From assembly GCA_965115825.1 (NCBI GenBank), contig OZ220464.1, positions 868,001-932,000 on the forward strand: a stretch of 64,000 nt of DNA, written 5' to 3'. The DNA comes from Bin87 sp965115825 (GTDB lineage: Bacteria; Chloroflexota; Dehalococcoidia; Lucifugimonadales; UBA3495). A program made the position numbers and the translations under genes. Shown in pieces: positions 24,660-32,736 of the stretch. Numbering within the stretch: position 1 is the first letter of the stretch; the number at the start of each line of letters is the position of its first letter. The notes beneath the pieces are model-generated. The model worked only from the letters and a program-made list of their open reading frames with translations. It did no database searches and was not told the origin of the DNA.

Positions 24660-25642
24660 GCCATTCTCGAATCCAGTTCGCTGGGCGCCAGGTCAAGCCT
24701 CCACCCTGGCGCGTCGTCTTCATGGGGACTCCGGCCGGCGCAGCGGTGGCGCTGGATGCCTTGTCGGATATGGCGTCAGTGGAAGTAGTCGCGGCGTACA
24801 CTCCGCCGGACCGTCGGAGCGGGCGAGGGCAGGTTTGCCAGGCGACGCCGGTAAAGCAGCGCGCCCAGCATCTGAACATCCCGGTTGAACAGCCGGCCAG
24901 CTTCCGAAACCCCGAAGCAGCGCCGCGGCTGGCCGCATACGCGCCGGACGTTATTGTGGTGGCAGCCTACGGCCGGCTGCTGCCCGCGGCAGCGTTGGCG
25001 GCGGCTCCTTTCGGATGCCTGAACCTACACCCGTCGCTGCTGCCCCGGCATCGCGGGCCGTCGCCGGTAGCCGGGGCGATTCTGGCTGGAGACCAGGTTA
25101 CGGGCATCACGGTGATGCTGCTGGACGAGGGCATGGATACCGGGCCGATTATCGCCCAGCGTCAGCGCGCAATCAGCCCGGAACACGATGCGGCGGGACT
25201 GACTGAGGAGCTGTTCGTTGACGGCGCCGCTCTGCTCATGGAAATCCTGCCTAGATGGATGGACGGCTCCCTATCGGCAATCGCGCAGGACGGCAGTCTG
25301 GCAACCTATACCCGCAAATTGGAACGCGCCGATGGCCTGGCCGACTGGAACCTATCCGCCGAGGAACTGGCCCGGCGGCAGCGCGCCTACACGCCCTGGC
25401 CGGGGCTGCATACCCGATGGGACGGTAAAGAAGTGAAGCTTCTGGAAGTGGCGGCCCTGCCCGGAGTTGGTGAAGCCGGAGTAGTTGCCATCCCGGCCCC
25501 GGAGGCGGACACGCCGGTTATCGTCGGCGCCGGCGAGGGACTGCTCGCGGTGCGAAGCTTGCAATTGGAGGGGCGACGGGCGGCTGACGCCGGCGACTTC
25601 CTGCGAGGTTATCCGCAGTTTATCGGAGCGCGGCTTGGATAG
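24653..25642 (+). CDS. fmt: methionyl-tRNA formyltransferase
   Basis: The enzyme formylates initiator Met-tRNA using 10-formyltetrahydrofolate. Visible motifs are VVFMGTP near the start, the folate/active-site segment LNLHPSLLPRHRGPSPV, and GITVMLLDEGMDTGPI. A C-terminal tRNA-binding domain begins near RRQRAYTPWPGLHT. Homologues begin a few residues before VVFMGTP. The only sensible start here is TTG at 24653, with GGGAGG eight bases upstream, giving 329 residues. It is divergent from rpsP, and usual neighbours such as def or priA are absent. Confidence 0.9.
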   Translation: MSSHSRIQFAGRQVKPPPWRVVFMGTPAGAAVALDALSDMASVEVVAAYTPPDRRSGRGQVCQATPVKQRAQHLNIPVEQPASFRNPEAAPRLAAYAPDVIVVAAYGRLLPAAALAAAPFGCLNLHPSLLPRHRGPSPVAGAILAGDQVTGITVMLLDEGMDTGPIIAQRQRAISPEHDAAGLTEELFVDGAALLMEILPRWMDGSLSAIAQDGSLATYTRKLERADGLADWNLSAEELARRQRAYTPWPGLHTRWDGKEVKLLEVAALPGVGEAGVVAIPAPEADTPVIVGAGEGLLAVRSLQLEGRRAADAGDFLRGYPQFIGARLG

Positions 25643-25720
25643 GCCGGCGCCAGGGGAGAATGACGGCAGCATCGCCCGGATTGCGCGTTTTTACGAATCG
25701 GTGAACCCCATCGCGATTTT

Positions 25721-26665
25721 CTAGAAGTTGGGGCGGTCGTTGCTGTCGGGTATTTCGTAATTGGGTCGGTCGTTACCGGCGGCAATGTCAAAGTTCGCGC
25801 CGGGAACGGCGTCAAAATTGGGCTGGGCGGTCATCGACCGCAAACGCCTAACGCGCTCCTCGGTGGGCGGGTGCGTCGAGAACAGGCGAGCCATGGATTT
25901 GCCGCTCAGCGGGTTGACGATGAACAGATGGGAAGCGGCTTCGTTGACTTTCATGGGGCGCATTTCGGAGCCAATCTCCAGCTTTTCCAAGGCCCGGGCC
26001 AAGGCGTCCGGGTCGCCGCAGTTGTGGGCTCCGGTCTGGTCGGCCTGGTACTCGCGGGCCCGGGAGATGGCCAAGCGGATGACGGTGGCGGCGATAGGCA
26101 TGACGATGGCGATGATGAGAAGGCTGATAATGTTGCCGCCGCCGTCATCGTCGTCGCTGTGGCTACCGAAAATGGCGGCGAACTGCGCCATGAAGGCCAG
26201 CATGGAGATTGCGCCGGCAATGGTGGCGACGACGGTCATAATCAGGGTGTCGCGGTTGCCGACATGGGCCATCTCGTGCGCCATTACGGCCGCCAGCTCC
26301 TCACGGGTCAGGATGCGCCGGATGCCGGTGGTTACGGCCACGGCGGCGTTCCGCGGGTTGCGTCCGGTGGCGAAGGCGTTCGGCGAAGGATCGTCGATTT
26401 CGTACACCTTGGGCATGGGCATATTGGCCAGTCGAGCCTGCTCTGCCACCAGTTCGTAAAGTCCCGGGTCTTCCTCCTGCGTTACCGGACGGGCGTGGGC
26501 CATGCCCAGCGCGATTTTGTCGCTGAACCAGTAGGCGCCGAAGTTCATCGCCAGGGCGAATAGCAGCGCGATAATCACGCCGATCTGCCCGCCTATCGAG
26601 TACCCGATAAGCAATAGCATCCCGGACAGCGCCATCAGGAGGAAGAAGGTCTTGATTGTGTTCAT
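25721..26665 (-). CDS. htpX: protease HtpX (M48 zinc metalloprotease)
   Basis: This 314-residue membrane protease has two N-terminal transmembrane segments, the zinc motif HEMAH (His130, Glu131, His134), two further membrane segments around residues 140-215, and the third ligand Glu in REYQADQTG. It degrades misfolded membrane proteins on the cytoplasmic side. The C-terminal tail beyond residue 280 is unusual: NDRPNY and NDRPNF occur in tandem, asparagine- and proline-rich and probably disordered. It is divergent from the enolase-superfamily gene, sharing a 100-base intergenic region. Confidence 0.92.
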   Translation of the reverse strand: MNTIKTFFLLMALSGMLLLIGYSIGGQIGVIIALLFALAMNFGAYWFSDKIALGMAHARPVTQEEDPGLYELVAEQARLANMPMPKVYEIDDPSPNAFATGRNPRNAAVAVTTGIRRILTREELAAVMAHEMAHVGNRDTLIMTVVATIAGAISMLAFMAQFAAIFGSHSDDDDGGGNIISLLIIAIVMPIAATVIRLAISRAREYQADQTGAHNCGDPDALARALEKLEIGSEMRPMKVNEAASHLFIVNPLSGKSMARLFSTHPPTEERVRRLRSMTAQPNFDAVPGANFDIAAGNDRPNYEIPDSNDRPNF

Positions 26666-26767
26666 AGCGGCCTCTCCAGCAGCGTAAGCCGGTTGGTCAA
26701 GTTCGTACTGCTATTGTACCATTACGGATAGGATTAGCGCGGATTCACCAAACGGAGGCAACCAGCC

Positions 26768-27871
26768 ATGCGCATCACCAACGTGGCGGCGGACATCGTT
26801 CGCATTCCATTGAACGCCCGATTCAGCGGCAGCGTGTATCAGATTGAATCACGCTGCACTATTGTTGTCCGCGTGGGCACCGATGAGGGCTTGGTCAGCG
26901 AAGTCTATTCCGGCGATGAGCGCGCCGGCTATCAGCTGTTGAAAGATCTGGTGGTCGGCCCTATGGCGGAGGCTATCATCGGCGAAGACCCCATGGCCAT
27001 TGAACGCTGCTGGCAAAAGATGTTCGCCCTCACGCCGCATATCGGCAACAAAGCGATTGCCATGCGCGCCGTCGCCGCCATCGACATCGCGCTGTGGGAC
27101 ATTGTCGGCAAGACGCTGGGCGTCCCGGTGCGGACTCTGCTGGGCAGTTACGCCGATCGGTCGCCGGTGGTGCGGTTCGCCTACTACGTTCAGGGCAGGG
27201 ACACGGCTTTTATGGTGGAAGACCTGCTGCGGCAGAGGGAGCGCGGCATCGGAGGCGTGAAGCTCAAGGTAGGCGGCGTGACCGTAGCTGACGACCTGCT
27301 GCGGGTGCGCGCCATCCGCGACGCTCTGGGCGACGATTTCATCATCGTGTGCGACGCTAACCAGGCGTGGACGCTGGAGGAGGCCCTGGAGTTCGCCGGC
27401 CCGGCCAAAGAGATGGGACTGGCCTGGCTGGAAGAGCCCTGCCGCTGGCAGAATGCCGACAATGATATGCGCCAGGTGCGACTACGGACGGGCATTCCGG
27501 TAGCCGCCGGCCAGGGTGAAAGCAGTTCCTGGGGCGGCCAGCGGCTGATGGACGCCGAAGCGGTGGACATATTGAACATCGATGCAGCCATCTGCGGAGG
27601 CATATCAGAATGGCGTCGGGTGGCCGGAGCGGCTCAGATGCGCGGGGTCAAGATGGCTCATCATGAGGAGCCGCAGCTGGCGGTGCAGCTGCTGCCGGCC
27701 CACGCGCACGGGCTGTTCGTGGAGGTGTTTGAGGAGGAACGGGATCCGGTGTATTACCAGTTGAACAGCGCACTGCCGCAGTGGGACAACGGCGAGATCA
27801 TCGCACCCACGGAACCGGGCCTGGGGTTGCATCTCAATACGGCGACGCTGGAAGAGTACAAGGTATATTGA
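26768..27871 (+). CDS. mandelate racemase / muconate lactonizing enzyme family protein (enolase superfamily)
   Basis: The 367-residue protein shows the enolase-superfamily catalytic set: the Lys-x-Lys pair in GGVKLKVGG (near residue 164), metal ligands Asp in VCDANQAW, Glu in LEEPC and Glu in GQGESS, and a C-terminal MAHHEE with the general-base His. It would abstract a proton next to a carboxylate, as in sugar-acid dehydratases or racemases; substrate unknown. Such paralogues are expanded in SAR202 genomes. GGAGG supports the ATG. The next gene follows after 26 bases. Confidence 0.85.
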   Translation: MRITNVAADIVRIPLNARFSGSVYQIESRCTIVVRVGTDEGLVSEVYSGDERAGYQLLKDLVVGPMAEAIIGEDPMAIERCWQKMFALTPHIGNKAIAMRAVAAIDIALWDIVGKTLGVPVRTLLGSYADRSPVVRFAYYVQGRDTAFMVEDLLRQRERGIGGVKLKVGGVTVADDLLRVRAIRDALGDDFIIVCDANQAWTLEEALEFAGPAKEMGLAWLEEPCRWQNADNDMRQVRLRTGIPVAAGQGESSSWGGQRLMDAEAVDILNIDAAICGGISEWRRVAGAAQMRGVKMAHHEEPQLAVQLLPAHAHGLFVEVFEEERDPVYYQLNSALPQWDNGEIIAPTEPGLGLHLNTATLEEYKVY

Positions 27872-27897
27872 CAACTGTCGCAAAATTGAGGCTGACG

Positions 27898-28932
27898 ATG
27901 CTTACCGGAGTTAGAGAATACGAAGAGTGCCTTGCCTTGGCCTATGAAGCGGGCTGGACTGACGGCCTCCCCGTCGTGCCGCCTACCGCCGAGCGGGTGC
28001 GGGCTTTTGTGGACGCCTCCGGCCGGTCGGCTTTGGAACTGGTGGGGACGATACCGCCGCGTGGCGGGCGGGCCACCGTGGAGAAGCTGGCGGCCAACGC
28101 GGTGATGGCCGGCTGCTTGCCGGAGTACTTTCCGGTGGTGATTGCGGCCATTGAGGCCCTGCTGCTGCCCCGGTTCAATCTGGCGTCGGTGCAGTGTTCT
28201 ACGCACATCGCCACTCCGCTGGTGGTGGTGAACGGGCCAATCGCCAGCGAGCTGGGGATGAATTCCGGCGGCAACTGCTTTGGCCAGGGCAACCGGGCCA
28301 ACGCCACCATCGGGCGGGCGGTAAAACTGGCGCTGACCAATTTAGGCGGCGCATTGCCCGGCGACGAAGACCGGGCTACTTTCGGGCATCCGGGGAAGTA
28401 CACTTACTGCATCGCTGAGAACGAAGCCGCCAACCCGTGGGAGCCGTACCACTCTGAGCGTGGATACCGGGTTGACGAATCGGTGGTTACGACGCATCCG
28501 GCGGAAGCGCCCCACAACCTGAATAATCACGGGGCCGACAATCCACGGGACTTGCTGACCACTTTCGCAGCTTCCATGGCAATACCGGGGTGCAACAACA
28601 TCAACGTGATGGGCGACGTGCTGCTGGCGCTAGGGCCGGAGCATGCGGAGATAATCGCCCGCGCAGGTTGGAGCAAGAATGACGTGCGTTCCTATCTGTA
28701 CGAACTGGCGCGGCAGCCCCTCTCTCTGCTGAAACTGGGCGGGATACATGGCCGGCATACGCACCGCAACACTCTTTGGCCGCGTTGGATTGACCGAAGC
28801 GATGACGATGCGATGGTTCCGATAGTGCGCCGCCCCGAGGATATACATATAATGGTGGCCGGCGGGCCCGGTCGTCATTCGGTTTATATCCCCGGCTGGG
28901 GTTCGCGGATTACTTCGGCGCCAGTGGCATAG
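27898..28932 (+). CDS. conserved hypothetical protein, partner of the UGSC selenoprotein
   Basis: I take the ATG at 27898; the open frame runs back into the preceding gene without a better start. The 344-residue soluble protein has a distinctive glycine/asparagine segment NSGGNCFGQGNRANATIG (122-139) and several conserved-looking cysteines (Cys100, Cys128). I do not recognise a named domain. It is 27 bases upstream of the UGSC gene on the same strand, so a joint function, possibly redox or metal-thiol chemistry, is inferred from position only. Confidence 0.6.
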   Translation: MLTGVREYEECLALAYEAGWTDGLPVVPPTAERVRAFVDASGRSALELVGTIPPRGGRATVEKLAANAVMAGCLPEYFPVVIAAIEALLLPRFNLASVQCSTHIATPLVVVNGPIASELGMNSGGNCFGQGNRANATIGRAVKLALTNLGGALPGDEDRATFGHPGKYTYCIAENEAANPWEPYHSERGYRVDESVVTTHPAEAPHNLNNHGADNPRDLLTTFAASMAIPGCNNINVMGDVLLALGPEHAEIIARAGWSKNDVRSYLYELARQPLSLLKLGGIHGRHTHRNTLWPRWIDRSDDDAMVPIVRRPEDIHIMVAGGPGRHSVYIPGWGSRITSAPVA

Positions 28933-28959
28933 ATTGCAGCGACGAACAAGATTTACAGG

Positions 28960-29532
28960 ATGAAGGAAATGACTGATTTGCAGACGCGAACGGCGGCGCT
29001 TGGCCTGGTTGACCCTACCGACCGACAGGAAGAACCGGAACGCCGGCCGGCGACGCCTCTGGAAACGCTGGACGGTTTGACCGGAGGATTCCTGGACAAC
29101 CGCAAGGGCAACGCCGACGTGATTCTGGAGGCCATCCGGCAGCGGCTGGCCGACGGCTACGGTATGGCTGACTCGGTGGCGCGCTCCAAGTGGGTGTTTT
29201 CGGCGCCGGCCGCCCCGGAGATTATCGACGAACTGGCCCGGTGCGACTTCGTGGTTACGGCAGTGGGGGATTGAGGAAGCTGCGTGGCGCGCAGTTTGCG
29301 CGATGCGGTGGAGCTGGAAGACCGGGGCGTACGGACGGTGACAGTGCACACACGGGCCTTTTGCTCGGCGGCGGAGCGGCACGTTGTATCGCTGGGCCGG
29401 CCCGACTACGCCGGTTCGGTGTATCTGCAACACCCGGTTGCTGCGCTGGACGCAGCGGCAATCGCGGCTCGCGTGGATGCCGTCATTCCCGACATTGTGG
29501 CCGCTTTACAGGGGCGCTTACCGGAAGCGTAG
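28960..29532 (+). CDS. UGSC family selenoprotein (in-frame UGA read as selenocysteine)
   Basis: The frame from 28960 meets TGA at 29272 and continues without further stops to TAG at 29530. Reading the TGA as Sec gives 190 residues with VVTAVGD-U-GSC across the junction (Sec105, Gly106, Ser107, Cys108). This is exactly the (U/C)-G-S-C motif that names the UGSC family, in which some members have Cys in place of Sec. Protein-like sequence continues on both sides (SVARSKWVFSAPAAPEIIDE before; RDAVELEDRGVRTVTVHTRA after), so the TGA is not a true end. A small hairpin begins 14 bases after the UGA. It needs the selA/selB/selC/selD machinery elsewhere in the genome. The ATG at 28969 is an alternative start. 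Confidence 0.85.
29272..29302 (+). promoter_or_regulatory. candidate bacterial SECIS element
   Basis: Directly after the Sec codon a 6-bp hairpin, CGCGCA-GTT-TGCGCG (29288-29302), begins 13 bases beyond the UGA, a spacing like that of known bacterial SECIS elements. An overlapping alternative stem CTGCG / CGCAG (29280-29294) also exists. The loop contains the G expected for SelB contact. Confidence 0.5.
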
Positions 29533-29667
29533 CCGATACGCGGCGGCCTCTCTTCAGACGGAGCTTGTCCCAGGCTGCCTGTGGGCGCATCATGCCGGAC
29601 GTTCCGGCGCCTCGATGGCTGAACCGGGCAGCTGCTGGGCGGCCAATTAGCCAATTACGGCGGAGCG

Positions 29668-30849
29668 CTAAATGCCGCGTTCTGCGACCCAGCGATGCTT
29701 TTGGTTCTGCCGTTGGCGCTCGTCAGTCGGCCGGTAGGTTGCCAGGAAGTTGGCGCGGTATTCAGCGAATCGGCCGGCGCTGATAGCGTCGCGCATCTCG
29801 GCCATCAGACGCAGGATAAAGCGCAGGTTGTGGATCGACGCCAGCCGGGGGCCAAGCATTTCCCGGGACTTGAACAAGTGCCGCAGGTAAGCAACGGTGT
29901 AGTTGCGACACGTGTCGCAGTCGCAACCTTCGTCCAGCGGCGCGTCCAGCTCGGCGTAGCGGCTGTTGGCGATGTTGACCCGGCCGGTGGGCGTGAACAA
30001 TGCGCCATTGCGGGCGACACGGGTCGGCAGCACGCAGTCAAACATATCCACACCGAGGGCCACGGAATTGACCAAATCCTCCGGGGAGCCGACGCCCATG
30101 AGGTAGCGGGGCTTGTCGACGGGCAGGCCGGCGCATACCTGTTCCGTAACGGCGCGCATTTCGGCCTTGGTTTCTCCCACGGCCAGCCCGCCGATGGCAT
30201 AGCCGTCAAAGGGAATGCCGGTGATGAACCGGACAGATTCGGCGCGCAAATCCGGCAGCGTACCGCCTTGTACGATGCCGAACAATGCCTGCCGCGCCGA
30301 GTCAAGAGTAGCGGCGTGGGTGTCGTAGCAGACCTGCGCCCAGCGGTGGGTGCGCTCCATAGCCTGGCGGATAGAGGCCGGATTGCCGGCGGAAAAGACG
30401 CACTGGTCGAAGCACATGATGATGTCCGCGCCGATGCCATGCTGGTTGACGATGGCGGATTCCGGAGTGAAGAAATGCCGGCTGCCGTCAATGTGGGACC
30501 GGAAAGCGATGCCGTCGTCGTTGACCTGGCGCAGTGATCCCATGCTGAAAGCCTGATAGCCGCCGCTGTCGGTGAGAATCGGGCCGTCCCAGCCCATGAA
30601 GCGATGCAGCCCGCCGGCGTCCCGAACTCGCTGAACGCCGGGGCGCAGGTAGAGATGGTAAGCGTTGCTCAACACGGTCTCCGCGCCCAGGCTACGAACC
30701 TCGGTGAAGGTAAGTCCCTTGACGGTGGCCTGAGTGGCTACCGGCATGAACAGGGGCGTTTGCGCCGAACCGTGCGGCGTGGTAATCTGCCCGCGCCGGG
30801 CGGCGCCGTCGGCGGCAACCAGCCGGAAGTCGATGGGAGAGGCGGTCAT
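29668..30849 (-). CDS. tgt: tRNA-guanine transglycosylase
   Basis: The enzyme swaps guanine 34 for preQ1 in tRNAs with GUN anticodons. The 393-residue barrel has the catalytic Asp in ILTDSGGYQAFSMG, the GGLAVGE and MGVGSPEDLV segments, the second Asp in MFDCVLPTRVARNG, and the zinc site CDCDTCRNY plus a later His. ATG at 30849 is chosen; a TTG three codons upstream is possible. It is a single gene here, without queA. The C-terminal tail is basic. Confidence 0.95.
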   Translation of the reverse strand: MTASPIDFRLVAADGAARRGQITTPHGSAQTPLFMPVATQATVKGLTFTEVRSLGAETVLSNAYHLYLRPGVQRVRDAGGLHRFMGWDGPILTDSGGYQAFSMGSLRQVNDDGIAFRSHIDGSRHFFTPESAIVNQHGIGADIIMCFDQCVFSAGNPASIRQAMERTHRWAQVCYDTHAATLDSARQALFGIVQGGTLPDLRAESVRFITGIPFDGYAIGGLAVGETKAEMRAVTEQVCAGLPVDKPRYLMGVGSPEDLVNSVALGVDMFDCVLPTRVARNGALFTPTGRVNIANSRYAELDAPLDEGCDCDTCRNYTVAYLRHLFKSREMLGPRLASIHNLRFILRLMAEMRDAISAGRFAEYRANFLATYRPTDERQRQNQKHRWVAERGI

Positions 30850-30944
30850 ACCGTTCAATTTACTAGGGCTGTCCCATCAACGCAACGCAGATGGCGCGCC
30901 GCCATGATCTTCCCGATGTCGCCGCGCCATACCCGAGGCTGACG

Positions 30945-31130
30945 ATGCCCGCAGTGTTCTCCGAGTTTCTGGTAACGTTGAGCGGCGAGACCGTGTTGTG
31001 GGCCGTGGCGGTAATCGCAGCAATGGCGGTTACGGCGGCATTCCTGTACGTGTTCTGGGATTTGGTTGGCCGGGGCATATCGCTGGCGGCGCGGGCGCTG
31101 AACTCCGGTCGGGACGGGCGACGGGGCTGA
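30945..31130 (+). CDS. small single-span membrane protein (61 aa)
   Basis: The product has one clear transmembrane helix (VLWAVAVIAAMAVTAAFLYV) after a short N-terminal stretch and ends in a basic tail (SGRDGRRG). The ATG at 30945 has GAGG nearby; the frame is open further upstream to 30891. The TauE-like permease starts one base after its stop, so they are co-translated and it may be an accessory subunit. Family unknown. Confidence 0.5.
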   Translation: MPAVFSEFLVTLSGETVLWAVAVIAAMAVTAAFLYVFWDLVGRGISLAARALNSGRDGRRG

Positions 31131-31131
31131 C

Positions 31132-32226
31132 GTGTACTTTCCGATAGCCGATGTGACGGTTTCGCCATTGCTGCTGGCGCTGCTGGGGGTAGTGGTTGGC
31201 ACAATGACCGGCTTTTTTGGAGTGGGCGGCGGTTTTCTGATTACCGGGGGGCTGCTGGTGCTGGGAGTGCCGACCATCTACGCCGTAGGCACCGGCCTGC
31301 TGATGGTGATGGGAACGGCGATTACCAGCACGCTGCGACACCGGAGACTGGGCAACGTTGACTTGCGGCTGGCTGTCCTGATTGTCTGCGGCACGATACC
31401 CGGGGTTTTCCTGGGCGAACGGGTGAATGCGGCGCTGGCGGAGGCTGGCATCGCCGGGCCGGTGGTGGGCGCAGTCTATTTCGTGCTGCTGCTGAGCCTG
31501 GGTTCCTTGATGGTCGGAAGCTGGCTCTATCGTCTGCGCTATCGTCCGGGCCCGAGAGTGGGCGGCGGACTGCCGGGGTGGTTTCAGCGGCTGCGGATTG
31601 GCCCGGCTCGGCTGCGGCTGCCCGGAGTGCGGGAGTTGAATCTGAGGCCGGCTTTTCCCAACGCGGGAATCGCCGAGATGTCGGCGATGACTCCGATTTT
31701 CGCTGGCCTGGTCATCGGGTTCATTGCCGCGTTGGTAGGGGCCGGCGGAGGGTTCCTGCTGATGCCGTTCCTGGTGTACGGGTTGGGCATACCGCCGGCG
31801 GTGGCCATCGGCACCGACCTGTTCCAGATTATCGTCACCGGCACGTTGGGGGCATTTCTGTACTCGTTGGGCGGGAACGTTGACCCGGTGATTGCGATAA
31901 TCATGTTCGCGGCGGCGTCGGTGGGCACGCAGATGGGAGCGTTGGCGACGCGGTTCGTGAACGCCAGCCGCATCCTGGGACTGTTCGGATTGACGGTGCT
32001 GAACGCCGGCGTAGCCGTTGGCTTGGGCCAGCTGGCGCAGCTGATAGGCTCGGACGCTCTGGCGCAGCTAGGGAGAGTACTGCTGCTGGGAGTGTCGGGT
32101 CTGGTGGCGCTGACGATACTGTTGCTGCTGGCGATTGCAGTATTGGCGCAGGCGCGCCGGGGCCGGCGGCTGGCGCGGCTGCGGGCGATACGCAGCGCGG
32201 GCCGGATAGCGACGGGAGGGGATTAG
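31132..32226 (+). CDS. TauE/SafE (sulfite/organosulfonate exporter) family permease
   Basis: The 364-residue protein has about eight hydrophobic helices in two homologous halves. Each half starts with a glycine-rich family motif: GTMTGFFGVGGGFLITGGLL near residue 20 and FIAALVGAGGGFLLMPFLV near residue 200. These transporters move small sulfonates, sulfite or other anions across the cytoplasmic membrane. The GTG start follows a 61-residue membrane protein by one base. The cytoplasmic loop between the halves (around residues 135-180) is rich in Arg. Substrate unknown. Confidence 0.85.
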   Translation: MYFPIADVTVSPLLLALLGVVVGTMTGFFGVGGGFLITGGLLVLGVPTIYAVGTGLLMVMGTAITSTLRHRRLGNVDLRLAVLIVCGTIPGVFLGERVNAALAEAGIAGPVVGAVYFVLLLSLGSLMVGSWLYRLRYRPGPRVGGGLPGWFQRLRIGPARLRLPGVRELNLRPAFPNAGIAEMSAMTPIFAGLVIGFIAALVGAGGGFLLMPFLVYGLGIPPAVAIGTDLFQIIVTGTLGAFLYSLGGNVDPVIAIIMFAAASVGTQMGALATRFVNASRILGLFGLTVLNAGVAVGLGQLAQLIGSDALAQLGRVLLLGVSGLVALTILLLLAIAVLAQARRGRRLARLRAIRSAGRIATGGD

Positions 32227-32312
32227 TTAGATGGGGATTTCCAGGAGGATGGCGGTTCGATACGCAATCGCTTTCGTGGCAAGTTATCCGGTGGCGTCAC
32301 TATTCGCCATCG

Positions 32313-32726
32313 ATGTTGACATCTCCTTTGGAGAGAAGGATTTTCCTGGCGTACGACCAGATAGTTAGCGCCCTTTACGTCGCGGCTTGGGTTGTGTCGA
32401 CCGCTTTCGCAGGTATGGCTGCCGATGTGAGGGGAACTTTTCGACGTGCCTGCCTTGGTTTTTCGGTTGCCGGAATTCTCCTGCCTGTCGCAGCCGTGGT
32501 TTTTGCCATTACGGAACCGAACCTCCGCGATCCGATTTTTCAAAAATCGGACATATTCCTGTTTTGTCTGGTGGCAGGGTTGTTTTTGGCTGCGATAGGG
32601 TGGCTGTTGGGTCAGTACGTGCCGAGGTTGAATGACGCTTGGCTTGGCGCAGTTGGGGGTGTGTTGACAGTCTTTATCCTGACAGTAATTGTCTGGCTCT
32701 GGCCATATTCCCTGCCAATTGTATGA
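32313..32726 (+). CDS. hypothetical multi-span membrane protein (137 aa)
   Basis: The protein has four predicted transmembrane helices, including ALYVAAWVVSTAFAGM, LPVAAVVFAITEP, IFLFCLVAGLFLAAIGWLL and GVLTVFILTVIVWLWPY. I do not recognise a family. The DNA is less GC-rich than its neighbours. A separate frame beginning at 32231 (46 codons with stop) also encodes a hydrophobic stretch and overlaps the start of this one, so a missing upstream helix through frameshift is possible. It ends 10 bases before aroB, which is convergent. Confidence 0.5.
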   Translation: MLTSPLERRIFLAYDQIVSALYVAAWVVSTAFAGMAADVRGTFRRACLGFSVAGILLPVAAVVFAITEPNLRDPIFQKSDIFLFCLVAGLFLAAIGWLLGQYVPRLNDAWLGAVGGVLTVFILTVIVWLWPYSLPIV

Positions 32727-32736
32727 TGGGAGTCTG

